Part shown: in pieces, positions 1-5,732 of the stretch | How positions within the stretch are numbered: position 1 is the stretch's first letter | Layout of the letters: the number at the start of each line of letters is the position of its first letter | Assembly: GCA_913054485.1 (NCBI GenBank) | Contig: CAJXHQ010000098.1 | Coordinates: 1 to 8,650 of the forward strand | Length of the DNA stretch: 8,650 bases | Direction of reading: 5' to 3' | Origin: an uncultured Paracoccaceae bacterium | GTDB taxonomy: Bacteria > Pseudomonadota > Alphaproteobacteria > Rhodobacterales > Rhodobacteraceae | Translations under genes and position numbers: made by a program | Notes under the pieces: generated by a model | The model's database searches: none | What the model was told of the DNA's origin: nothing | Seen by the model: the letters and a program-made list of their open reading frames with translations, nothing else

Positions 1-549
1 GGGTTCGTCCGCGATCAGAAGGTCCGGCTTGGCCACCATCGCCATGGCAATCATCGCCCGCTGGCGCATGCCGCCCGAAAGTTCAAACGGATAAGAGCTC
101 CAGGCGCGTTCCGGGTCGGGAAAACCAACCCGTTCAAACACTTCCAGCACATCGCGCTTGGCTTTTGCCTCGCTTTGCCGCCCGTGCAGCCACAGGACTT
201 CGGCCACCTGGTTGCCGATCCTGTGCAGTGGCGAGAGCGAGCGCATCGGCTCCTGAAAAATCATCGAGATCGCATTGCCGCGCACATCGCGCATGCGCCG
301 CTCGCTGAGGGCGGTCAGATCGAGCGCGCCGGTGCTGCTGCTGTTGAAGCTGATCCTGCCCGAGGTGATCTGCGCCGCCCTTGGCAGGATGCGCAGAACG
401 GCCCGGCAGGAGATCGTCTTGCCCGATCCGCTTTCGCCGACCAGCGCCAGGGTTTGGCCTGGTTCCACCTCAAAACTGACGTCGCGTACAACGGGATCGC
501 CGCCGCCAAAGGCAATGCTCAGGTTTTCGACAGACAGAAGGGGTGGCAT
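1..549 (-). CDS. ABC transporter ATP-binding protein, oligopeptide/dipeptide (Opp/Dpp) type, partial at C-terminus
   Basis: This is the cytoplasmic ATPase subunit of an ABC importer of the Opp/Dpp/Nik class, which powers uptake of peptides, opines, nickel or related small solutes. The reading frame is open from an ATG at 549 to the left edge (183 residues). It shows the nucleotide-binding motifs in order: Walker A GESGSGKT (residues 38-45), Q-loop FQEP (Q99), signature LSGGMRQR (157-164) and the Walker B stretch LLIADEP ending at the window edge (177-183). The stretch around [19 protein letters not shown] is typical of DppD/OppD proteins. An AGGA at 561-558 lies 8 bases ahead of the ATG, supporting this start. 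The H-loop and C-terminus are outside the window, so it may be a single ATPase of about 300-330 residues or a fused double ATPase. It is transcribed away from the demethylase operon; no permease or binding-protein gene is visible, and the substrate is unknown. Confidence 0.95.
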   Translation of the reverse strand, partial: MPPLLSVENLSIAFGGGDPVVRDVSFEVEPGQTLALVGESGSGKTISCRAVLRILPRAAQITSGRISFNSSSTGALDLTALSERRMRDVRGNAISMIFQEPMRSLSPLHRIGNQVAEVLWLHGRQSEAKAKRDVLEVFERVGFPDPERAWSSYPFELSGGMRQRAMIAMAMVAKPDLLIADEP

Positions 550-740
550 TCAGACTGTCCTGTTCCGCAGCTGAAGTCCCGTCATACCCGTCCAACCCTT
601 TGTTTGTTATGCGCTACCATCGCTCGCGCAGGCGCGGCAAGTCAAATGGGAATTGGCTGTTTTGTGCACGACTTGATAGCCGCAGTGTGTTTGCGGGTGG
701 CTACACAATTGCGTGACGCCCGTTCTGCAGTTTTGCACAG

Positions 741-802
741 AAACATTTCAACCGCGTGAAGCTGCTGTCCAAACAGGCTACGTGACACGAAAAAAACATT
801 TC
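741..802. repeat. Direct repeat AAACATTTC, two copies
   Basis: AAACATTTC occurs at 741-749 and again at 794-802. The copies start 53 bases apart, close to five helical turns, so they would lie on the same face of the DNA. The first copy sits in GAAACATTTC, a short dyad (GAAA/TTTC); the second lies in the right half of the CACGAAA/TTTCGTG inverted repeat. A pair of regulator sites is one reading; coincidence in an AT-rich stretch is the other. Confidence 0.3.
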
Positions 803-805
803 GTG
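786..805. repeat. Inverted repeat CACGAAA-N6-TTTCGTG with trailing T run
   Basis: A perfect 7-base dyad has arms at 786-792 and 799-805 and an A-rich 6-base loop. Seven bases later comes a five-T run (812-816). The stem is short and A/T-rich and the T run is not adjacent, so it is a poor intrinsic terminator. An operator or an attenuator-like structure is possible. It lies about 145 bases ahead of the oxidoreductase start. Confidence 0.35.
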
Positions 806-879
806 GCTGATCTTTTTCTAGAGTTCTCTGTGGCGCCCCCGGCAGGAGTGTTTGCGAAGAGCAGGAGGAATGTACACAA

Positions 880-936
880 ATGTCTAGACAGTTCTGTCCA
901 CTCCTGAATAGGGTACAGTCAGTCATGCTGTATTGA
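880..936 (+). other. Possible 18-codon upstream ORF (leader peptide candidate)
   Basis: An ATG at 880 opens an 18-codon frame (MSRQFCPLLNRVQSVMLY) that ends in TGA at 934-936, 11 bases before the GTG start of the oxidoreductase gene. A strong Shine-Dalgarno-like AGGAGGA lies at 863-869, ten bases ahead of this ATG, slightly further than ideal. The peptide has no run of a single amino acid that would suggest classical attenuation. The AGGAGGA is otherwise unexplained. If transcription starts downstream of about 915, the ORF would not be expressed at all. Confidence 0.25.
881..932. promoter_or_regulatory. Cluster of overlapping dyads, candidate regulator operator
   Basis: Within about 50 bases just before the oxidoreductase start there are three dyads. 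They are the perfect 10-base palindrome TGTCTAGACA (881-890), GACAG-TT-CTGTC (887-898, overlapping the first) and TACAG-N9-CTGTA (914-918 and 928-932). All share ACAG/CTGT half-sites. TetR-family repressors bind short dyads overlapping the promoters they control, and a TetR gene is the last gene of this operon. A weak promoter (TAGACA at 885-890, TAGGG near 909) would place the palindrome across the -35. The assignment to this regulator is inference. Confidence 0.4.
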
Positions 937-947
937 GAGGTGAGTCC
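937..947 (+). promoter_or_regulatory. Ribosome binding site that decides the oxidoreductase start
   Basis: GAGGTGAG (937-944) sits just ahead of GTG at 948 with about 5 bases from GAGGTG. The in-frame TTG at 933 would place this Shine-Dalgarno sequence inside the coding region and has no comparable site of its own. The flavin-binding strand begins a few residues after the GTG, as expected for this family. Confidence 0.75.
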
Positions 948-3350
948 GTGAAAACTCATTATCGTGTTGTAGTCATCGGCGGCGGTGTTGTCGGCGCTTC
1001 CGTCCTCTATCACCTGGCCAAACTGGGCTGGAGCGACGTCTGCCTGATCGAGCGCAAAGTGCTGACCGCGGGATCCAGCTGGCATGCGGCGGGCGGGTTT
1101 CATGCGCTCAATGCCGACCCCAACATCGCTGCCCTGCAGGCCTATACGATTGATCTGCTGGACACGATCGAGAAGGAAAGCGGCCAATCCGTGGGCATGC
1201 ATATGACCGGCGGGCTGACCCTGGCGGGCACGCCGGAGCGCTGGGAATGGCTGCAATCGGCCTATCGCATCTTCCAGACCATCGGCATCGACGACTGCCG
1301 CCTTGTCACACCCGAAGAAGCCGTTGCGCTGAACCCGGTGATGTCGGGTGACGGCATTCTAGGCGGACTCTGGGCCGACCGCGAAGGCTATATCGACACC
1401 ACCGGCACCGTGCACGCCTATGCCGGGGCCGCCAAAAAACGCGGCGCCGAGGTGATCGAGAACAACCGCGTGCTGGAGCTGAACCAGACCGCCGACGGCT
1501 GGCAGGTGGTGACCGAGAAGGGCACAATCGAATGCGAGCATGTGGTCAATGCCGCCGGGCTTTGGGCCAAGCAGGTGGGGCGGATGGCCGGTGTCGAACT
1601 GCCTGTTGCGCCGCTGAACCACCACTATCTGATCACCGATTCCATCCCCGAGGTGGCGGCACTGGACCGCGAGCTGCCGATGACCGTGGATCTGGAAGGC
1701 TTTACCTACATGCGCCAGGACCAGAAGGGCATGCTGGTCGGCATCTATGAGGTGGACCACGATCACTGGATGGAGGACGGCGCGCCCTGGGAATACGGCT
1801 TTGAGCTGCAGCAGGAGGACCTGGGCCGCATTGAGAATGAGCTGACGCTGGGCTTCCAGCGTTACCCCTGCCTCAACGATGTGGGCATCAAGACCTGGGT
1901 CAACGGCGCCTTTACCTTCTCACCCGATGGCAACCCGCTGGTGGGCCCGGTGCCGGGCAAGCCCGGCTATTGGACCGCCTGCGCGGTGATGGCGGGCTTC
2001 CTGCAGGGCGGCGGTGTCGGCAAATCGCTGGCCGAGTGGATCATCCATGGCGAGCCGGAAGCGGATGTCTACGGCATGGATGTGGCCCGCTATGGCGATT
2101 ACGCGCAGAACAAGCGCTACATCCGCGAGACCACCGGCCAGTTTTATTCGCGCCGGTTCGTGATGACCTACCCGAACGAGCAGCTGCCAGCGGGCCGGCC
2201 GCTCAAAATGGCGCCGGCGCATGACGCGATGACCGCGGCGGGCTGCAAATGGGGCACCAGCTGGGATCTGGAAGTGCCGCTGTATTTCGCCCCGGAAGGC
2301 TTCGAGGAAACCCCTTCGCTGAAACGCTCCAACGCGTTCGAAATCGTCGCTGATGAATGCAAATCCGTGCGCGAAAATGTCGGGCTTGTGGACACCACCG
2401 GTTTCTCGCGGTTCGAGGTCTCCGGCCCCAATGCCGAGGCCTGGCTGGACAGGATGATGGCCTCCAAACTGCCGGAACCGGGCCGGGCGCGGCTGGCGCC
2501 GATGCTGTCGGAGGGCGGCAAACTGAAAGGCGACCTCACCGTGCTGAACTGGGGCGACGGAACCTGGTGGATCATGGGCAGCTACTACCTGCGCGAATGG
2601 CATATGCGATGGTTTATGGATCACATGGAAGAGGGCGTGAGCTTGCGTGATCTGGGCGAGGAGATGGCCGGCTTTGCGCTGGCCGGTCCCAATGCCCGCA
2701 AGGTGATCGGGAAACTGGCCGAGCAGGACGTGGCCGCGCTGCCCTTCATGGGCTGCGGCCGCTTCGACATCGGCCTGATCCGGGCCAAAGTGGCGCGCAT
2801 GTCGGTGACCGGCGAGTTGGGGTACGAGATCAACTGCCGGATGGGTGATCACGCTGCCCTGCGCCGGATGCTGCTGCAGGCCGGTGCGGAGTTTGGCCTG
2901 CGCGAGTTCGGCTTCAACGCCATGCTGAGCCTGCGTCTGGAGAAGAGCTTCGGCATCTGGTCGGCGGAATTCACCCAAGGCTACACGCCGGGTATGACCG
3001 GCATGGACCGCTGGATCGACTGGTCCAAGGACTTCCGCGGCAAGGCGGCGGCATTGGCTGAACGGGACAGCGACGGCCCCGCACAGGTGCAGGTGACGCT
3101 GGAGGTGGATGCGGCAGATGCCGATGCCTCAGGGTACGAACCGATCTGGAAGGGCGGTGCGCGCGTGGGCTTTGTGACCTCGGGCGGCTACGGCCACACG
3201 GTGGGAAAATCGCTCGCCATGGCGCTGGTGGACCGGGAGCTGGCGGCGGAAGGCACCGAGCTGTCGGTCCATATCGTCGGCGTCGAACGGCCCGCCCGAG
3301 TGATCGCCGCCTCCCCCCATGACCCCGAAGGAAAGGCCATGCGCGCATGA
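948..3350 (+). CDS. FAD-dependent oxidoreductase fused to GcvT domain, dimethylglycine/sarcosine dehydrogenase-like
   Basis: Relatives oxidise an N-methyl group of dimethylglycine or sarcosine with FAD and transfer the released one-carbon unit to tetrahydrofolate in a C-terminal GcvT-like domain. With the GTG start the protein has 800 residues, close to mature dimethylglycine dehydrogenase. Domain order: N-terminal Rossmann FAD-binding motif VVVIGGGVVGAS (residues 8-19), substrate/FAD domain to about 365, linker to about 425, GcvT domain about 425-690, GcvT C-terminal barrel about 710-790. LTAGSSWHAAG matches the mitochondrial dimethylglycine dehydrogenase motif LTAGSTWHAAG; its His46 corresponds to the histidine that covalently holds FAD there. 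NAAGLWA (about 201-207), SPDGNPLVGP and GGGVGK also match. In the folate domain, GGKLKGDLTV keeps an Asp (D529) at the position of the catalytic Asp of T-protein and dimethylglycine oxidase, and SVTGELGYEI is the canonical GcvT motif. It is first in a three-gene operon and overlaps the next gene by ATGA. No signal peptide is seen. The exact substrate is unproven. Confidence 0.9.
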   Translation: MKTHYRVVVIGGGVVGASVLYHLAKLGWSDVCLIERKVLTAGSSWHAAGGFHALNADPNIAALQAYTIDLLDTIEKESGQSVGMHMTGGLTLAGTPERWEWLQSAYRIFQTIGIDDCRLVTPEEAVALNPVMSGDGILGGLWADREGYIDTTGTVHAYAGAAKKRGAEVIENNRVLELNQTADGWQVVTEKGTIECEHVVNAAGLWAKQVGRMAGVELPVAPLNHHYLITDSIPEVAALDRELPMTVDLEGFTYMRQDQKGMLVGIYEVDHDHWMEDGAPWEYGFELQQEDLGRIENELTLGFQRYPCLNDVGIKTWVNGAFTFSPDGNPLVGPVPGKPGYWTACAVMAGFLQGGGVGKSLAEWIIHGEPEADVYGMDVARYGDYAQNKRYIRETTGQFYSRRFVMTYPNEQLPAGRPLKMAPAHDAMTAAGCKWGTSWDLEVPLYFAPEGFEETPSLKRSNAFEIVADECKSVRENVGLVDTTGFSRFEVSGPNAEAWLDRMMASKLPEPGRARLAPMLSEGGKLKGDLTVLNWGDGTWWIMGSYYLREWHMRWFMDHMEEGVSLRDLGEEMAGFALAGPNARKVIGKLAEQDVAALPFMGCGRFDIGLIRAKVARMSVTGELGYEINCRMGDHAALRRMLLQAGAEFGLREFGFNAMLSLRLEKSFGIWSAEFTQGYTPGMTGMDRWIDWSKDFRGKAAALAERDSDGPAQVQVTLEVDAADADASGYEPIWKGGARVGFVTSGGYGHTVGKSLAMALVDRELAAEGTELSVHIVGVERPARVIAASPHDPEGKAMRA

Positions 3351-4879
3351 GCAGGACAGAAAGACGCGGCCGCCGCAGCCGCCAGCAGGCACCGGCCCAG
3401 GTCCGCAAGGTGGACTACCGCAACCTGAAAAACCCGTTCCCGCAGATGAACGCCTTCTCCGAAGACCGGATCGAGGCGCTGCATCTGGCCGCACTGGAGG
3501 TGCTGGAGGATATCGGCATCAAGGTGCTGCTGCCCGAGGCACGGCGTCTGTTCAAAGCCGCCGGCGCAAAGGTGGATGACACCGCCGAGATGGTCTGGAT
3601 CGGGCGCGAGATCGTCGAGGCGGCGCTGGAGACAGCCCCCCGCGTGATCCCTGTACTTGCAGGCGCGCGGGACCGGGATATCGAGCTGAAGCTGGGTAAT
3701 CTGGTGTTTCAGCCGGGGGCCGGCGCGCCGCATGCCACCGACCTCAAACGTGGACGGCGGCCAGGCACCTATCAGGACTTCAAGGAGCTGATCCAGCTCA
3801 CCCATTCCTTTGACGTGCTGCATATGCAGCCGCCGCTGGTGGAACCGCAGGACGTGCCGATCCACCTGCGCCACTACGCCATGACCGAGGTGATGCTGAC
3901 CCAAAGCGACAAGGTGCCCTTTGTCTATTCCCGCGGCACCCCGCAGACGCAAGAAAGCTTTGAGATGATCCGCGATTTCCGCGGGCTGTCGGACGACGAA
4001 TTCCACGCCGGAAGCCACTGCTACACAATCATCAACACCAACTCCCCGCGCACACTGGACGTGCCGATGGCGCAGGGGCTGATTGATTTTGCGCGCGCAG
4101 GCCAGGTCTCTATTGTCACCCCCTTCACCCTGATGGGCGCGATGGCACCGGTCACAGTGGCGGGCGCCATGACGCTGTCCCACGCCGAGGCTCTGGCGGC
4201 GATCACGCTCACGCAGATCACCAAGCCGGGCGCCCCGGTGTGTTACGGCACTTTCACCTCCAATGTGGATATGAAATCCGGCGCGCCCGCCTTTGGCACG
4301 CCTGAACACTTCACCGCCTCGCTGGTGGCAGGCCAGCTGGCGCGCCGCATCGGTCTGCCCTGGCGCTGTGCCGGCGGCAGCGCGGCCAATCTGGGTGATG
4401 CCCAGGCCGCCAACGAGACCCAGTTCGGCCTCTGGGGCTGTCTGATGGCCGGGGCCTCGGTGGTGATCCATTCGGCCGGCTGGCTGGAAGGCGGGCTGTC
4501 AGTATCGTATGAAAAGCTGATCACCGATCTGGAAGTGCTGCAGATGGTGGCAGAGCTCTGCGCGGGCACACCTGCCACGGACGCCGACATTGCGCTGGAT
4601 GCACTGCGCGAAGTTCCGCCCTCGGGCCATTTCTTCGGGGCCGCGCATACGATGGCGCGTTACCAGACCCAGTTTTACGAGCCGCTTGTGGCCGATTGGT
4701 CTAACATCGGTGCCTGGACGGAAAACGGCAGCCAGGACGCCACCACGCGGGCCACCGGCATCTGGGAACAGCGGCTGGCGCAGTTTGAGGCCCCATCGCA
4801 GGATCTGGACAAAGCCGCCGCTTTGCGCGACTTCATTGAAAGACGCACGGCTGAAGGCGGTGCGCCGCCCGAAAGCTGA
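3347..4879 (+). CDS. Trimethylamine methyltransferase (MttB) superfamily protein, non-pyrrolysine
   Basis: Characterised members move a methyl group from trimethylamine (MttB, a pyrrolysine enzyme) or from glycine betaine, proline betaine, carnitine or butyrobetaine (MtgB, MtpB, MtcB, MtyB, without pyrrolysine) to a corrinoid protein. This 510-residue protein is the usual family length. It has the N-terminal pattern NPFPQMNAFSEDRIEALH followed by LEVLEDIGIKV, then a long TIM-barrel-like region with PFTLMGAMAPVT, PVCYGTFTSNVDMKSG, GTPEHF, and CAGGSAANLGDAQAANE through LWGCLMAGASVVIHSAGWL. The frame ends in TGA and has no in-frame TAG, so pyrrolysine is excluded. The first 20 residues are very arginine-rich, which I recall as common in proteobacterial members. 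The ATG lies in the ATGA overlap with the upstream gene, and GGAAAGG (3330-3336) 10 bases before it can serve as ribosome binding site. No corrinoid protein gene is nearby. A betaine-type demethylase role is inferred from family and the flavoprotein neighbour. Confidence 0.9.
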   Translation: MSRTERRGRRSRQQAPAQVRKVDYRNLKNPFPQMNAFSEDRIEALHLAALEVLEDIGIKVLLPEARRLFKAAGAKVDDTAEMVWIGREIVEAALETAPRVIPVLAGARDRDIELKLGNLVFQPGAGAPHATDLKRGRRPGTYQDFKELIQLTHSFDVLHMQPPLVEPQDVPIHLRHYAMTEVMLTQSDKVPFVYSRGTPQTQESFEMIRDFRGLSDDEFHAGSHCYTIINTNSPRTLDVPMAQGLIDFARAGQVSIVTPFTLMGAMAPVTVAGAMTLSHAEALAAITLTQITKPGAPVCYGTFTSNVDMKSGAPAFGTPEHFTASLVAGQLARRIGLPWRCAGGSAANLGDAQAANETQFGLWGCLMAGASVVIHSAGWLEGGLSVSYEKLITDLEVLQMVAELCAGTPATDADIALDALREVPPSGHFFGAAHTMARYQTQFYEPLVADWSNIGAWTENGSQDATTRATGIWEQRLAQFEAPSQDLDKAAALRDFIERRTAEGGAPPES

Positions 4880-4896
4880 CCCCGGAAAGGGACCCC

Positions 4897-5562
4897 ATGA
4901 GCCAGAAGCCCGTTCTGCACCGCGACGACCCGGATGCCGCGCCCCTGACCGGCAATATAAAGGTCACCCGCGAGGATTGGCTGAAACAGGCGATGGAAGT
5001 GCTGATCCGCGACGGTGTGGAGCGTGTAAAAGTGCTCACCCTCGCCGAGGGCATGGAGGTCTCGCGCTCCTCCTTCTACTGGTACTTCAAATCCCGCAAG
5101 GATCTGCTGGCCGCGCTGTTGCAGCAGTGGGAGGAGACCAACACCGCCATTATTGTGGCCCAGGCGGAAGCCCCGGCAGAGACCATCACCGGCGCCGTTC
5201 TGAACGTGTTCCGCTGCACCACCAATTCGGACATGTTCGACACCGCGCTGGATTTTGCAGTGCGCGACTGGGCGCGCCGCTCGGACGATGTGCGCAGGCG
5301 GCTGGAGGCCTCGGACAAGCGGCGGGTTGCGGCGCTGGCGGCAATGTTTGCGCGCTACGGGTTTGCAGAGGCAGAGGCCGGGATCCGCGCCAAGGTGCTT
5401 TACTTCCAGCAGATCGGCTATGATCTGGCCGGTCTGGATGAAGGCGATGAATTCCGGCTCACGCAGGTGGGCGGCTACTTGCAGGTCTTTACCGGGGCTG
5501 CGCCGCAGCCAGCAGAGCTTGCCGATTTTGAAGACTACTGCCGCAGATACTGGGCCATGTGA
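4897..5562 (+). CDS. TetR/AcrR-family transcriptional regulator
   Basis: This 221-residue protein has the TetR layout: a helix-turn-helix domain of about 50 residues, then a variable helical ligand and dimer domain. The DNA-binding domain spans about residues 23-72, with TREDWLKQAMEVLIRDG as helix 1 and TLAEGMEVSRSSFYWYFKSRKDLL (48-71) as the recognition part, matching the family pattern of A-x-G-V-S-x-x-x-x-Y-x-x-F-x-x-K-x-x-L. About 20 polar residues precede it. The C-terminal region contains DFAVRDWARRSDDVRRRL and resembles other TetR sensors of unknown ligand. It starts 17 bases after the methyltransferase stop, with GGAAAGGGA (4884-4892) as a good ribosome binding site, so it is probably the last gene of the operon. 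The likely targets are its own operon and perhaps the divergent ABC genes; the ligand would be the substrate or a product. Target and ligand are inferred. Confidence 0.92.
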   Translation: MSQKPVLHRDDPDAAPLTGNIKVTREDWLKQAMEVLIRDGVERVKVLTLAEGMEVSRSSFYWYFKSRKDLLAALLQQWEETNTAIIVAQAEAPAETITGAVLNVFRCTTNSDMFDTALDFAVRDWARRSDDVRRRLEASDKRRVAALAAMFARYGFAEAEAGIRAKVLYFQQIGYDLAGLDEGDEFRLTQVGGYLQVFTGAAPQPAELADFEDYCRRYWAM

Positions 5563-5732
5563 CGGGCGCGCTCCCGCCCGCCGGGCGGGCATCACAGATG
5601 CCCTGCGGCCCTTGGGCCGCGCACCGCGCTTTCAGCGCGGCGCAGCAAGGGAATTGCAATTCCCTTGGCAAATTTCTTTCTGCAAGAAATTTGCGGCCTC
5701 CGGCGGGGATATTTTTGAACAGAAGAAGCGCG
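5563..5732. terminator. Convergent intergenic region with six consecutive inverted repeats
   Basis: These 170 bases between the TetR stop and the convergent oxidoreductase stop are almost entirely hairpin-forming. The perfect arms are: CCCGCCCG/CGGGCGGG (5573-5589); GGGCATC-ACA-GATGCCC (5587-5603, overlapping and so exclusive with the first); GCGGCCC-TT-GGGCCGC (5605-5620); CCGCGCT-TTC-AGCGCGG (5624-5640); a 22-base palindrome with half CAAGGGAATTG (5646-5667); and GCAAATTTCTT-N5-AAGAAATTTGC (5668-5694). A final block, CCTCCGGCGGGG followed by ATATTTTT (5697-5715), is a weak terminator-like end for the plus strand. The region probably terminates transcription from both sides. From memory, similar hairpins and the CCTCCGGCGGGGATATTT block recur between roseobacter genes, which would make it a dispersed intergenic repeat. 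Confidence 0.75.
5646..5694. repeat. Tandem pair of long perfect inverted repeats
   Basis: The 22-base perfect palindrome (half CAAGGGAATTG) and the 11-bp-stem hairpin (GCAAATTTCTT, 5-base loop, AAGAAATTTGC) are directly adjacent with no spacer. They are AT-rich, in contrast with the four GC-rich dyads before them. Neither is followed by a T run, so they are not simple intrinsic terminators on their own. They may be an mRNA 3' end stabiliser or part of a dispersed repeat. Confidence 0.7.

Larger units (their letters stand above)
550..947. promoter_or_regulatory. Divergent intergenic control region
   Basis: About 400 bases separate the divergent ABC ATPase start (549) and the oxidoreductase start (948). 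Open frames crossing it look like chance or shadow frames: they lack family signatures and recognisable start signals. The region is more AT-rich than its surroundings and should hold promoters for both directions. I see no strong consensus -35/-10 pair. Weak candidates are TAGACA (885-890) with TAGGG near 909-913 on the plus strand, and a TTGACT on the minus strand near 640 without a good -10. It holds several small inverted repeats (listed separately), a repeated AAACATTTC, and two CTAG tetramers (818-821 and 883-886). The TetR-family gene at the end of the operon makes an autoregulatory operator here plausible, but that is inference. Confidence 0.6.

Noticed and set aside
175..759. Plus-strand open frame of 194 codons at the left side
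   Set aside because: It overlaps the ABC ATPase on the opposite strand, whose Walker A, signature and Walker B motifs are clear.
933..947. TTG at 933 as start of the flavoprotein
   Set aside because: GAGGTGAG directly before GTG 948 is a much better translation signal, and the extra five residues match nothing in the family.
642..1256. Minus-strand frame spanning the intergenic region into the flavoprotein gene
   Set aside because: Its 5' half is antisense to the conserved FAD-binding domain, and no family motif or start signal supports it.
1920..2978. Minus-strand open frame of 352 codons inside the flavoprotein gene
   Set aside because: It is antisense to recognised GcvT and FAD domains, has no plausible motif or ribosome binding site, and its composition is that of a shadow.
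3188..4471. Minus-strand open frame of 427 codons across the methyltransferase gene
   Set aside because: It lies antisense to a well-supported family gene; its His/Gln/Arg-rich composition and lack of any family motif are typical of a GC-rich shadow frame.
3347..4879. Pyrrolysine-containing MttB
   Set aside because: There is no in-frame TAG in the gene and it ends in TGA; no pyl genes are in the window.
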